Positions 37,282 through 48,529 of a stretch of 64,000 nt of DNA are shown here, piece by piece. How positions within the stretch are numbered: the first letter of the stretch is position 1; every line of letters starts with the position of its first letter. Both the position numbers and the translations under genes were made by a program. Location of the stretch: assembly GCA_003550325.1 (NCBI GenBank), contig QKWP01000803.1, positions 1 through 64,000 on the forward strand, written 5' to 3'. The DNA is from Gigaspora rosea. Taxonomy: Eukaryota > Glomeromycota > Glomeromycetes > Diversisporales > Gigasporaceae. A model generated the notes under the pieces. That model was not told the DNA's origin. It saw only the letters and a list, made by a program, of their open reading frames with translations, and searched no databases.

Positions 37282-38146
37282 AATTTAAAATCCTAAACTG
37301 TCTGATATATTTTGCATGTCAATATATGTCAATAGTTTAATTAATTTAAATATGATTCGATGTTTTGTCGATTCAATAATAGATAAATTGTTTTTTTTTA
37401 TTTCATCATCAGAATTTTCTATTTCTTCAATCAATTGAATAATTAAACCACTAATAGACCGGGTAGTAGGCCATTTTTCCGAGTTTGAATTCATGCATCG
37501 CTTGGCTAATTTAATGTAAAATTTTGACACTTCTTTTTTGCATTAGAGTCTCAAATCTGTAATATAAGTGTTATCCAATTCGTCTTGTAAACGTTCACTA
37601 TGAAAATCCTGATGCTTTAATCCTTGAGAATGAATTGCTTCAAGATCTGATGTATATAACTTAAATTTAATTTGTATTTCTATTTCATTTACGTTACCTT
37701 TTCTACATATTTGAAAATAAGAACGTATTTTCCTGAATCGCCTTTCGATAGCCCATGGCATTTTACGAACGAAGGGTTTTATATCCCAATCTTACTTAAA
37801 AAATAAATTTTAATCATAAATTAAAAAATTAAGCAAAACTCAATAACTTTACATTGTTAAAAAAAAATTTCTTGATACGAGTTTGTTTAATATTTATGAG
37901 AAGAATTTTTGTATTCAATTAGACATTTAGCATAATAAATAGTTGCAAATCCTCCCTTCCCAATCATTTTAATATTTTCAAATTTATTATATCGAATCCA
38001 TAGTAATTGATATCTCTTGCCATCCATTATGTTTCTCATATTTTCTTTATTATCAAAATAAGAAATTTTTTATTTCTATTGATCTTTAAATTAATAAATA
38101 TAAGATAAATACAGTATTTAATATAATGAAAAAAAAACGAAAAAAC
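37282..38146 (-). pseudogene. Decayed kinase part of Sel1/kinase gene, unit 2 minus
   Basis: Read leftwards: an N-lobe remnant (about 38030-37870), then EAIHSQGLKHQDFHSER (HRD changed to HQD), then DNTYITDLRL near 37545. The sequence then jumps to KLAKRCMNSNSEKWPT and IEEIENSDDE. The jump uses the same junction (ATTTTACATTAAATTAGCC) as the unit 1 minus copy, removing activation loop to helix G. It cannot code an active kinase. No transposon interrupts this copy, so it serves as the empty-site reference for unit 1. Confidence 0.8.
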
Positions 38147-38166
38147 CTTTAAATTTGTTTTTCCTC
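38147..38166 (-). other. 20-nt micro-exon, unit 2 minus copy
   Basis: Minus strand GAGGAAAAACAAATTTAAAG, preceded by TAATTAATAG and followed by GTTTTT. Coding in phase after YWFQ it reads MRKNKFK. Same length and position as the other copies. Confidence 0.65.
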
Positions 38167-38750
38167 CTATTAATTATAATTATATTTAGATAAAAGTTTT
38201 TTTTAAAAAAAAATTACATTTGAAACCAATATTCGGCCTCTAAATCTTTTTTTGTTCCGACGATAACAATATCAAACATTTTTTATTCCAACAATTAGAC
38301 CAAGTTTTGCAGATTTTAAATATAAATCAAAAGCTCTGTTTACATTCTTTTTAGCTCCAATTACATTTTGACAACATTTTCAAAGATTATAAGCTGCATT
38401 ATTATCCCTTTCCGATAATTTTTTGAAAATAGCAAATTCTTTATTTCGTCTTGTTTAACACCTCCAAATCGAAAGCATTCACTTGCATTATTCATTCCAT
38501 TAGCGTTCCCCATCTCTACAGATTGATAATAAATAAATTCCCCAACCATTATCAAAGCAATATCCAGCGCTATTTATTACCAAAGCATTCTCCATCTCTG
38601 GGATTTTAGAAATAAGCAAAGCCTTATTTTTGTCTTGTTTAACACCTCTCCATATCAATAACATTCGCCAGCATTATTCATTCCACAAACGTTCCTCATC
38701 TCAGCGGATTTTTGATAATAAAGGAATACATCCTTTCAACTAGCATACCA
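38167..38750 (-). pseudogene. Decayed Sel1-repeat exon, unit 2 minus
   Basis: Minus-strand pieces (VEMGNANGMNNASECFRFGG, FIYYQS, EAEYWFQ) follow the Sel1 repeat pattern, but frame is lost several times. It ends at the donor near 38215 that leads to the micro-exon. Upstream, at 38771, a transposon has entered the divergent spacer. Confidence 0.7.
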
Positions 38751-38770
38751 TATTAATGACCACGTGATAT

Positions 38771-39698
38771 TGGGGTGTGCGATATACAATGTAAATCAAA
38801 ACTATATGTGGTCACTTAGAAATTTTAATTAGAACTGATTTTTTTAGTGATCATTGATGTAATCGATTTTACATATAAAACCGTGTTCCACTTTTTTAGA
38901 TGCACAGGTCGCATCTTTTATTTTAATCAAAAATTTTTCATGTTAATTTGTTCATTGTTATCACATTTACAAAGTTACGAATCTTGTTTTTATATTTCTA
39001 CGGGAATTCCATTTTTTCCGGTCTTTTTACATGCAGTCTTTACTTCGTTCACTTTAAAAAATTCTTTAGGTAACTGTCTTGTTATTTTTTTTAATAGAAA
39101 GACTTATTTGGCCTCGTAACTTTATTCTTTGAGACATAACCTTGATTTATGCAAAATTTGGGTTTAGAATAACCGGTTTCAAGGGCTGTACATCTATTTA
39201 AATATTTCGTAGTCTACAATAGGTATTTACAGATCAAATAAACGTCGATTTAATTAAAAAATGCCAATAGAATACGTCTTGAAAAACATCAAAGAAATAA
39301 GGTATTAGACCTAAAAACTCACACTAATATGTCGCTATCAGTCAAACAGTCGAAACTTCAATAATGCTCAGGCAAAATTGGAAAAGAAAATTTATTAGAG
39401 GGATTAAAAGAAATGAAGGCGAATCGAAAAAATACTCCACTTCAAGAAATAAAAATAACTCAATTTGTCCTGATATCGCTTCAAATCTTTTTAATAATTT
39501 ACTTTAGTTAAAATATGTATTGCATATAAAATTAATTAATAAATAAATGTACAAAAATTAGATACCATATTCAAATAATAATTGTAATAATAATAATTTG
39601 TAATTGTTACACAAAAAAATCAATAAAATCTTCGATATTAAATTTTTATATGATACCATACATAGTTTTGATTTATATAGTTTATCGCACACCCCAAT
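38771..39698. mobile_element. 0.93-kb TIR transposon, non-autonomous
   Basis: TGGGGTGTGCGATA at the left and TATCGCACACCCCA at the right are inverted; the arms agree loosely for about 45 bp (AAATCAAAACTAT shared). GTGATAT flanks both sides (38764-38770, 39699-39705). Units 1 and 3 lack it. The longest frame inside (38847-39119, 90 codons) has no recognisable family and may be non-coding. Superfamily uncertain. Confidence 0.8.
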
Positions 39699-42187
39699 GT
39701 GATATGATCATGTTATGCAAAATGTCACGACAAAAAAAATTCACATGCTAATATAATATAAATAATGACATCAATATTGGTCATACGAAAATAACAAGGA
39801 ATTTTTTTAATCATACGATCAATATCTTATAATTAATAATTGTATACAAGGTCATAAAGGTCTTAATGATTTGATTTTTTTGTAGTTTGTTAATTAAATC
39901 TGAGAAAAATAAAAATCCAAACTAACAGTTTAAATAATTAAAGACTATCACTTAGAGCTCGAAACTGATTTTACATTACTCGATTTTTTTTTTGTTATTG
40001 TCGTTTGCTATTATTGGTGTTGTTGTTGTTAATAAGGGTTTAAAGTTAGGATTCGTTTGATGTACAAGTTCTGTTTAAAATGACATCTGTTTGGCGGTAT
40101 ATTTGCTTTTCAGATTTTGAAGTTTTTTTAAATTTTTTTATTTTTTAATTTTTTTGTATTTTTTTAATTTTTTTTAATTTTTTAATTTTTTTATAATTTT
40201 TAATTTTTTTTTTGTAAATTTTTAATTTTTTTGGCCTTTTTTAATTTTATTGCTAGCATATATTTAAAGAAAGATTAATTTTGTTTATATAATTTAAATA
40301 AAACAATAACCATATGATTATCAAATAAAAAAATGAAACAAAGGAATTTGGTGTAATTGCAAGTGCTATAAACTTGAGTGACATATTCATCAGTGAAGTC
40401 AGCGTAAATAAAATAAAATTAATGAGGAATACAGTATAGTAAATGCTATGATTTGAGTAGCGGATTTTGATATATTGACTAATGAAGTATCTTTATAATC
40501 ACAGAAATTAACACGAATGAAGTGAAACTAAGAGATATAAAATGCTGTTAATACGAATCAATTAATATAAGATTCTTCATGTTAAAAATAATTATTAATG
40601 AAGAAATGAAACTAAATAAAAGAATAGTGAAATAGTAATGCTATAAATCCGAATATTTTATTTATATACTAGTTAACAAATTAACTTTATACTGTACTCG
40701 ATGAATAAGTTAACGCGAATGAACTGAATTAAGAATTAAGAGTTAATGGAGGTTCTCAAGCATCTCAACGATAGATCAGTTAATTAGTCATGAACTCACT
40801 GACTTTTTATTCAATTGTACAATTACTGACTAATTAAAAATTTGTTATTGAGAATCTTTATATTGTGAATAATACTGTAATAGTAGCTATGATTTGAATA
40901 TTTCGCTCAGACCAATTAATAAAAAAGTTTATTGTACTTAACATAATAATAACGTTAAAACCATGCAAAGTTGATTTTTAACATTTATTTTCCGTTTTTT
41001 TATACGGTTTCATTCGAGGGAATCCCTAATTTCACGAAATCATCTGATAAAACCGAACCGACATAAAAAAACTGATTCAATTTTCAGATTTATGTAATAC
41101 GCAAAACGAAAAATAATTTGCAGTTATCTTAGCTTTGGATTTTATTTAAGTTAATAAAAAATCCGTCCGTCCGTCAGTCCGGAATTTTGAAATCATGTAA
41201 TACATAATGAAAAATCAACTTTGCGTGGCATAATATGAAGTTGGCGAACAAAATGAAAGTTATAAATTGACTTGTTTTAAGATTTTATTTATTACATAAT
41301 AAATTCAAGTAACTAAAATAATAATTACTCATAATAAAATTTAATGCAAATTCGATCATATTAATCTTGATCGAATAATCATACTATAAATACTATAAAT
41401 ATGTAAAGAGACTTTAAAAAAAAGGCATACAAATCTGATGTTAGTTTCACTTGCAATATTTGGCATCAAACACTTTCAGGACTATTTCCAGCGTCAATTT
41501 ATTACTTATCAGTTAAAATAACAATATACCATACATGGCTTTCCATAAATTAAATTATTCAATAAGACAAGATTTAATCTTAATTAATTTAAAACTCAAT
41601 GATAGATTATAAAGAAAAGATTAATATTTCAAGATCGAGAGACTTTCTTTTCAATTAACTTGCACATTATGACGTAGGCATCGCGCTAAAAATATACTTA
41701 TTTTAGCTAGTAGAACTTGATATATGGGCGGTCAAAAGTAGAAACCAAGGAAATTGTTTTTAGTAAGTTTTTTTAAAACTTTAAATTAAAATATCTTGAC
41801 AACTATTAAACCAAATCTAATAAATTTTTTTTTTATTTTAATTCTATAACTATATAAAATTAAAATAAAAAAAAATTTTATCAAGTTTGTTTTAATAGTT
41901 GTTGAGATATTTTAATTTAAAGTCTAGAAAAAATTTACTTAGAAAGAATTTCCTTGGTTTCTACTTTTGACCGCCCATATTATAGCAAAGTTATAATACC
42001 GGTATATCTAAAATACAATATAATAATGATAAAAGTACCGGTAATATTGAAAAGATAAAAAAGTTAAAGAATAAAATAATATAAAAAATAAGTATCAAAA
42101 AAGGACAATTATGATAAATTATGTACAGTATAATTTATGTTAAAACCTTAGAAATTAATTTAGAATTTTTTTTTTAAAAAAAAAAAA
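39699..42187. other. Spacer S2 of unit 2
   Basis: Homologous to 22270-24640 and 59200-60728. No gene. It includes a T-rich tract (about 40125-40250), the MITE at 41725-41977, and part of the GCAAAACGAAAAATCAACTTT repeat near 41158-41232. Confidence 0.6.
41725..41977. mobile_element. 253-bp palindromic MITE with TA duplication
   Basis: TGGGCGGTCAAAAGTAGAAA at the left is matched by TTTCTACTTTTGACCGCCCA at the right, with TA on both sides. The arms agree imperfectly almost to the centre, so the whole element can fold back. Units 1 and 3 lack it at this place. The TA duplication points to Tc1/mariner. Confidence 0.87.
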
Positions 42188-42461
42188 NNNNNNNNNNNNN
42201 NNNNNNNNNNNNNNNNNNNNNNNNNNNNNNNNNNNNNNNNNNNNNNNNNNNNNNNNNNNNNNNNNNNNNNNNNNNNNNNNNNNNNNNNNNNNNNNNNNNN
42301 NNNNNNNNNNNNNNNNNNNNNNNNNNNNNNNNNNNNNNNNNNNNNNNNNNNNNNNNNNNNNNNNNNNNNNNNNNNNNNNNNNNNNNNNNNNNNNNNNNNN
42401 NNNNNNNNNNNNNNNNNNNNNNNNNNNNNNNNNNNNNNNNNNNNNNNNNNNNNNNNNNNNN
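42188..42461. other. Assembly gap (274 N)
   Basis: Left of the gap the sequence (T run then A run) matches S2 of unit 3 near 60520. Right of it begins unrelated, GC-richer DNA. Length is unknown. Confidence 0.99.
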
Positions 42462-43180
42462 GTACCAACAATTACGCTAACACTTCAGAAGTAAAGCCCA
42501 AAAGAAGCAGTAGAAAACCAAAGAAAACATGCAACTTGGCAGCTGTTATTTAGAGATACAGTTAACTGAGTATCTGCTAACAGCTTTAGAGTTTGTCACT
42601 CACCACTGGCACTTGTCGTTTAGAGGTAAAGTTCATAGACTACCTGCCAACAAGCTTAGAGTTTATCACTCACCAGACCTGAGAAGTACTTGGCGGCTCT
42701 CTGAGAGACTTTGGACTATACGGGAAGAACCACCGTCTTTACTATGGCTACTAGTGAAATTTTGGCGTCGTCGGTTCGTAAAGAATTTTCAAAAAGTGGG
42801 CTTTTTGGCGTACCCCCTCCAAAAGATCAGCAGTGTTTACTGCGTCCAAAAAAGGAAAGGCACCTACCGTATTTGATTAATCGTCTCGAGTGGCTTGGAA
42901 ACAAGTAATGTTGAAAGATGGATGACTAATGGAGAAACCACTGGAAGAAGATTCTAGAAGTTCTAAATCAGGCAGTCCGGATCATATGACTGCCTTCCGT
43001 TTAACATACTGTGGCCTGGGCCGTTAGTCGGGACAGGGTTATTGATGTTAACAATTTTTACTTTATAAGTCTGACGGGTTTATTCATATTCTTGTTCAGC
43101 TAACTTTTGGCCTCAGATAAAGATTGATGGTAGCGGAAGGCCATCATGAAGTCTGAACTTTTCCTTCTCTTAGAGTAGTA
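42462..43180. repeat. GC-richer segment of unknown, mobile-element-like origin
   Basis: The base composition differs sharply from both sides. A 70-bp direct repeat is present (about 42536-42609 and 42612-42677, both ending TTTAGAGTTT then TCACTCACCA). A 54-codon frame starts at 42744 (MATSEILASSVRKEFSKSGL) and is of unknown family. The matching place upstream of the unit 1 Sel1 gene has no such segment. It is likely part of an inserted element whose other end lies in the gap; class not determined. Confidence 0.45.
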
Positions 43181-43321
43181 ATATTATTCTCTTTCGCATG
43201 TAATAATAAATAACTCATAATAAGAATAAAAAGTAAGGTCTCGGTTATAAAACGGAAAAAAAAAATTAAATTATTAAACAGCGAATTCAGATTATTGTTT
43301 TTCTCACATTTAAAAAGTAAA

Positions 43322-45744
43322 ATGAATTATAATAATTATGAAAAATCAACTGACTTAGACCCTTTTACCCTTGGATACAATTATGAACATGGGATAGGGG
43401 TAGAAAAGGATGAATACAAGGCATTTATTTATTACCAGAAATCTGCAGAAATAGGTAATGCTAAAGGAATATATCAAGTTGGGGAATGTTGTTATTATGG
43501 AACAGGAATTGAAAAAGATGAACATAAGGCATTCATTTATTATCAAGAATCAGCAGAGATGGGAAATACTGACGGAATGTGTGATGTTGGATATTGTTAT
43601 GAAAAAGGAATCAAAGTTGAAAAGGATGAACATAAAGCATTCATTTATTATCAAAAATCTGCAGAGATGGGGAACGCTAGAGGAACATATAATGTTGGAT
43701 GTTGCTATAATATTGGAATTGGAGTTGGAAAAGATGAACATAAGGCATTCTTTTATTATCAAAAATCTGCAGAAATGGGAGACGCTAAAGGAACATATAA
43801 TGTTGGATATTGTTGTCAAAAAGGAATTGGAGTTGAAAAGGATGAACATAAGGCATTCATTTATTATCAAAAATCTGCAGAGATGGGGCACGCTAAAGGA
43901 ACATATAATGTTGGATATTGTTATCATCATGGAATTGGAGTCGAAAAGGATGAACATAAAGCATTCATTTATTATCAAAAATCAGCAGAGATGGAAGACG
44001 CTGAAGGAACATCTGAGTTTTTTTCAATTTCTATTTCGTCTTTTATGTCGCAATAAAAATCATATCCATGCTTTTCGAAACTTTTTTTTGGCTGTTGGTT
44101 ATTGTTATTATAATGGAATTGGAGTTGAAAAAGATGAACATGAGGCATTCATTTATTATCAAAAATCTGCTGACATGGGACATGCTAGAGGAATGAATAA
44201 CGTTGCACGTTTTTATCAACTCGGAGAAGGGGTTCAAAAGGACGAAAATAAAGCATTTTTTTATTATCAAAAGGCTGCCGGAATGGGAAATACTAACGCG
44301 ATTAATAACCTTGGAGAATGTTATCAAAATGGAATTGGTGTAAAAAAGGACTTTCAAAAGGCCTTTGAATTGTACTTGAAAACTGCTAAATTGAGTGATG
44401 TTTATGGAATAAGAAATGTTGGATATTGTTATCGAAATGAGATAGGAACAAAAAAGGATTTAAAAGAGGCTGAATATTGGTTTCGAAGGTAAGTTTTTTC
44501 TTTGTTTTTTAAAAAAAAGGAATTGTATATAATACTAAATATTTAATAATTATAACTATAGAGAAAAAAATAAATTTCAAGGTATATCGTATATTTTTTT
44601 TATTTTGTTTCATTTTGCCAAATCATTATATTTATTGATTTAATAATTATAATAATAAAAGAAATAGAAAAATTTTCATATTCTGATATTAATGACAATG
44701 TGAAAAAAATATTGGATGACGAGAAATATCAATTATTATGGATCCCATATAATAAGTTTGAAAATATTAAAGAGATTGGAAAGGGTGGATTCTCAACTGT
44801 TTATTATACTAAATGTATAATTGAATATAAGGATACTTTTGATAAATATTCGTTCGCAATTAAAAGAATTCATGATCAAGATTTTTTTGATGAGGTAAAT
44901 TTATTAAGCTTTGTTTAATCATTGAATTTCGATTAATATTTCTTTTAAAGTTGAAGGCGTTTTGCGAGATCGGCTATAAAAATCCATCATTCTTAAAATG
45001 CTACGGACTATCGAGAGATGATTCAGGAAATTACATTCTTATTTTTAAATATGCAGAAAAGGGATCTTTACGTAATAATCTTCACGAAATATCACAAATG
45101 GAATGGAAAGATAAATTAAATTTATTAAGTTGTATAACATTTGACCTTGAAGCAATTCATTCGCAAGGATTAGAACATCGAGATCTTCATAGTGGAAATA
45201 TTTTACAAGACGAATTGGATAACGCTTATATTACTGATTTGGGACTCTCTAATACTAATACAAAAAAAGGAGTGTGCGGAGTTTTACCTTATATGGCACC
45301 AGAGATTTTACAGGACAATCATATACTCAAGCAGTTGATATTTATGCTTTGGGTATCATTATGACCGAAATATCATCAGGAAAAATGGCTTTTGATGATT
45401 ATAATTTTGATAATAAACTTGCGATAAAAATTCGGTTTGGATTAAGACCAGAGTTTACATCAGGTACACCCGATTGTTATATTAAATTAGCCAAGCGATG
45501 CATGGATTCAAACCCGATAAAACGACCTACTATCCGATCTATTAATGGTTTAATTACTCATTGGATTGAAGAAATAGAAAATTCTGATGATGAAAATGAA
45601 GTAAAAAGCCAATTTTTAGAAGCTGATAAAATTAAACCTATTATTGAGCCGATAAAACATTCAATTCATAATTATATTAGTAAGCCTATCGATATACAAA
45701 AAATATCCAACATGTTAGAATTTGAAATTCCTGATAGTGTATAA
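43322..45744 (+). pseudogene. Sel1-repeat/protein-kinase gene, unit 2 plus
   Basis: Exons: 43322-44488 (about ten Sel1 repeats), 44562-44581 (micro-exon), 44668-44894 (GKGGFSTVYY, FAIKRIHDQDFFDE) and 44951-45744 (ILIFKYAEKGSL, HRDLHSGNILQ, ITDLGLS, YMAPEIL, DIYALGIIMTE). All introns are GT-AG and phases fit. Two breaks are seen: about 80 nt of foreign sequence within a Sel1 repeat (about 44013-44092, shifting the frame), and a 1-nt loss in the APE region near 45312. It is better kept than the unit 1 copy, which has different lesions. Both may be alleles or errors of a working family. Start chosen at MNYNNYEKS by conservation with 24703. Confidence 0.82.
44562..44581 (+). other. 20-nt micro-exon, unit 2 plus copy
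   Basis: AGAAAAAAATAAATTTCAAG sits between CTATAG and GTATAT. CGAAG plus this plus AAAAATTTTCA reads RREKNKFQEKFS, in frame with the kinase. Confidence 0.78.
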
Positions 45745-47885
45745 AAGGTATACATAGTAAGTATTATGGTTCGACATTGTAAGTTAGCATGAATTTTTAA
45801 AAAGAAAATTGATTTTATCGTGTTCAGAGCACGATGATTTTGAATATTAATATATATCCCACTTCAACACGAAAACAGATCTAATCATCAAAAACTTTAA
45901 GTAAACCATGCATGCATATTACTGTCGTCACACGCATTCATTTATGTAATAATTAAACTCAAGACAAGTCCATAAAGTTTCTTTTAATAATTATTTATAT
46001 CACAAATATTTTTAATAACATTTAGTTTTTTTGATCTGAAATTTTACTTTTGTAAGGTTCATTTTGTTATGATTATTTGTATACCTGATTTGTTAATTAC
46101 ATAACCGAAATAATTTTTTTGAAAGCCCACATTCTTAATGTAGAGATACGAGTTTTGTCTATACAAATAAGAAATTTTGATACTCTGCAGCATTTTACAT
46201 AGTTTTAAAACACCCTTGCCATAATGCTCTTAAGGCATATTTTAAAATGATTGTATTATTAGTTAGGTATTATTAGTTAGCATATTTAAAAGATCTTATT
46301 TTATGGATTATTATACATTATTTCGAACTTTCTAAACCTAAAATGCAAATCTAAGAATATTCTTTTATTTAGTGACAACTCTTTTGATAATTTGCTTAAT
46401 ACATATCATGAAGTAAATCTTTAAATAAATCTTTATTTCACAAAATGATTATGATCTTATTACCGGTATTACAATAATGTGCTTCTGTAACCAACCCAAC
46501 AATACTTGCTTTGAACTTGAAGTTCGATCTGGGTTAATCGAAAATCGAGACTAATCCAAATACTCAGATAATTACAGTTGCAAAATGAAATGAATTAGTC
46601 ACTCCTAAATTATCAATTGATGAGATCCAAACGCTGAAAAATTACAACGGCTTCTTTAAAAATTATATAATTACAATTTCAAAATGAAATGAATTAGTCA
46701 CTCCAAAATTATCAAATTGATGAGATCCAAACGATGAAAAATAACAACGGCTTCTTTAAAAATTATATATTTCGAGAATAAGATAAGGTTAATTAACTCA
46801 TGTCACTTGGACTAAAGAACATAATTATAATGGCTTAAAGTTTATCATGATAAAGTTGTAAATTTTAACGCTCTAATTTGTGCATTCATGATAATGAATC
46901 ACATTGTGTAATTTATTTTTAAATTTTATGTTCTAAGAATATTTTTCAAGTCTTTAATGTTTCAAGAATTTTAATTTTTCAATATAGAAAAATTAAATTG
47001 TATAGTAGCAAAAAAATTTTATTAATGTTCTCAAATAGAGAACATATTGTAACCAATATATCTTAAACTTTAGTTATAATTTATTCTCGGGAACATGAGA
47101 ACGTTGAATTTCGCACACTGGTCTTAGTAGATTTTATTATGAGTCATATAAGCAACGACGAAAATGCATTTAGAAGTTACACTTCAAAGTACCAAAGACT
47201 ACACTTATTGGTAGAATTAAAGCAATTAATGAAACTGAGTTTGAGCTTCTATTTGACCCATAGTCGTATAATTAGGCTCATAAAGAAAAAAATAAAAGGT
47301 TCGTCATTCACCTTTTCCCATATAAATATAATAGCGTATATGTAAATTTCAGTGATTGCTATTACTTCTCTGTGTGTAACATGCTTAATTGAACCAGATT
47401 CACACCATTATAATTCATTATTTCATCCTCTTTAATAATAATTCTGAGCGCTGTAGAGAATTATATGTATATTTATTTTACTTAGCTATTACATAGAAAT
47501 AACTAGTAACATATTACATATTACTAGTAATTTCATGTATCAAATTTCCTTAAAGAAACCATTCTTACATGAGACAATAAATAATATAGAAGTAAAATTT
47601 CATTAAAATTTTTAATATATGGTATAATGGCGATTTTAAATATTATATTTTGAGTCTTCTGCAATATTCAACTCATTTAATCCGTTATCTGTTATAAATT
47701 ATAGTTAAGTTAAGAAATAAAGTAAATTTATTTATTAAAATAATCAGTCACCTTGAAAATGTGATGTAGTATATTCAATAAATCTGCTTTTATAAGAATC
47801 ATCCGAATGTGTTTGTATATGTGTGCTTTTAATATTTTTTTTAATATTTCATCCGATTTTTTAGTTAATTCTGATAAAATATCTT
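45745..47885. other. Spacer S3 of unit 2
   Basis: There is no convincing gene. About 45745-46986 is homologous to 27151-28361. It contains a tandem duplication of about 100 bp (about 46570-46770) absent in unit 1. The frame at 47139-47345 is short and unrecognised. Confidence 0.55.
46570..46770 (+). repeat. Tandem duplication of about 100 bp
   Basis: Two neighbouring copies run from AATTACAG/ATTTC AAAATGAAATGAATTAGTC to ACGGCTTCTTTAAAAATTAT with a few differences. Unit 1 has one copy (near 28000-28085). Confidence 0.8.
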
Positions 47886-48335
47886 TATCATGTAAGGATA
47901 TCACAAATTTTTATTGCTGATGGACGGTTTTCTGGTTCTCTTTCCAAACATTTCATCATTAGACTTAAATAACATTATGGAGTATTCTCAATAACTGTTG
48001 GTCGTAAATTATTACGGCATATTTCTATTTGAAGTTGCATTCCCAATTCTTGACTATAAGATACCGATTTTCCATACAAAATTTCCCACATAATTATGCA
48101 AATGAATAAATACTTGACGCTGTAGTATATTGTCCTCTGTCTAAAGTTTCTGGTGCTATATATGGTAAAATTCCATAAACACCACGACATTCTGTCTTTA
48201 GTGCCATTGAAAGTCCTACTGTAAGTCTGTAATATAAGCGTTATGCAAGTCATCTTGCAAAATATTGCCACTATGTAAATCTCGATGAATTAGCTCTTGA
48301 GAATGAATTATTTAATTATTTGAAGATCTGAAGCA
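47886..48335 (-). pseudogene. Kinase C-lobe remnant
   Basis: Minus strand shows IIHSQELIHRDLHSGNILQ at about 48300-48245, then AYITDL, and further down MWEILYGK and kinase C-lobe-like pieces, with stops between. It is a different paralogue from the five Sel1/kinase copies. It directly abuts the headless BTB-TLDc copy of unit 3, where the BTB first exon should be. Confidence 0.65.
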
Positions 48336-48369
48336 ATACACTGTAATAAGGTTAGTTTATTTTTCCATT

Positions 48370-48466
48370 ATATTGTGATACAGGAATTTTCTGTTGAAAA
48401 TAATGTTAACCTTTTGGCATTTTTATTTCTGCTGACGAGATTGAATTATTTGAACTTTGTAAAGAA
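48370..48466 (+). pseudogene. BTB-BACK-TLDc gene, unit 3, 5' piece
   Basis: Starts at the second exon (FSVENNVNLL, then ISADEIELFELCKE) with no first BTB exon upstream. It ends at AAAGAA, where a Helitron-like element begins. Continuation TTGAAGGAGGAACAT is at 52226. Confidence 0.8.
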
Positions 48467-48529
48467 CTAGTGCGACGGGTGGCGCATTCGCGCCACCCAT
48501 CTTATTTGGTTTTTTTTTTGATTATATTA

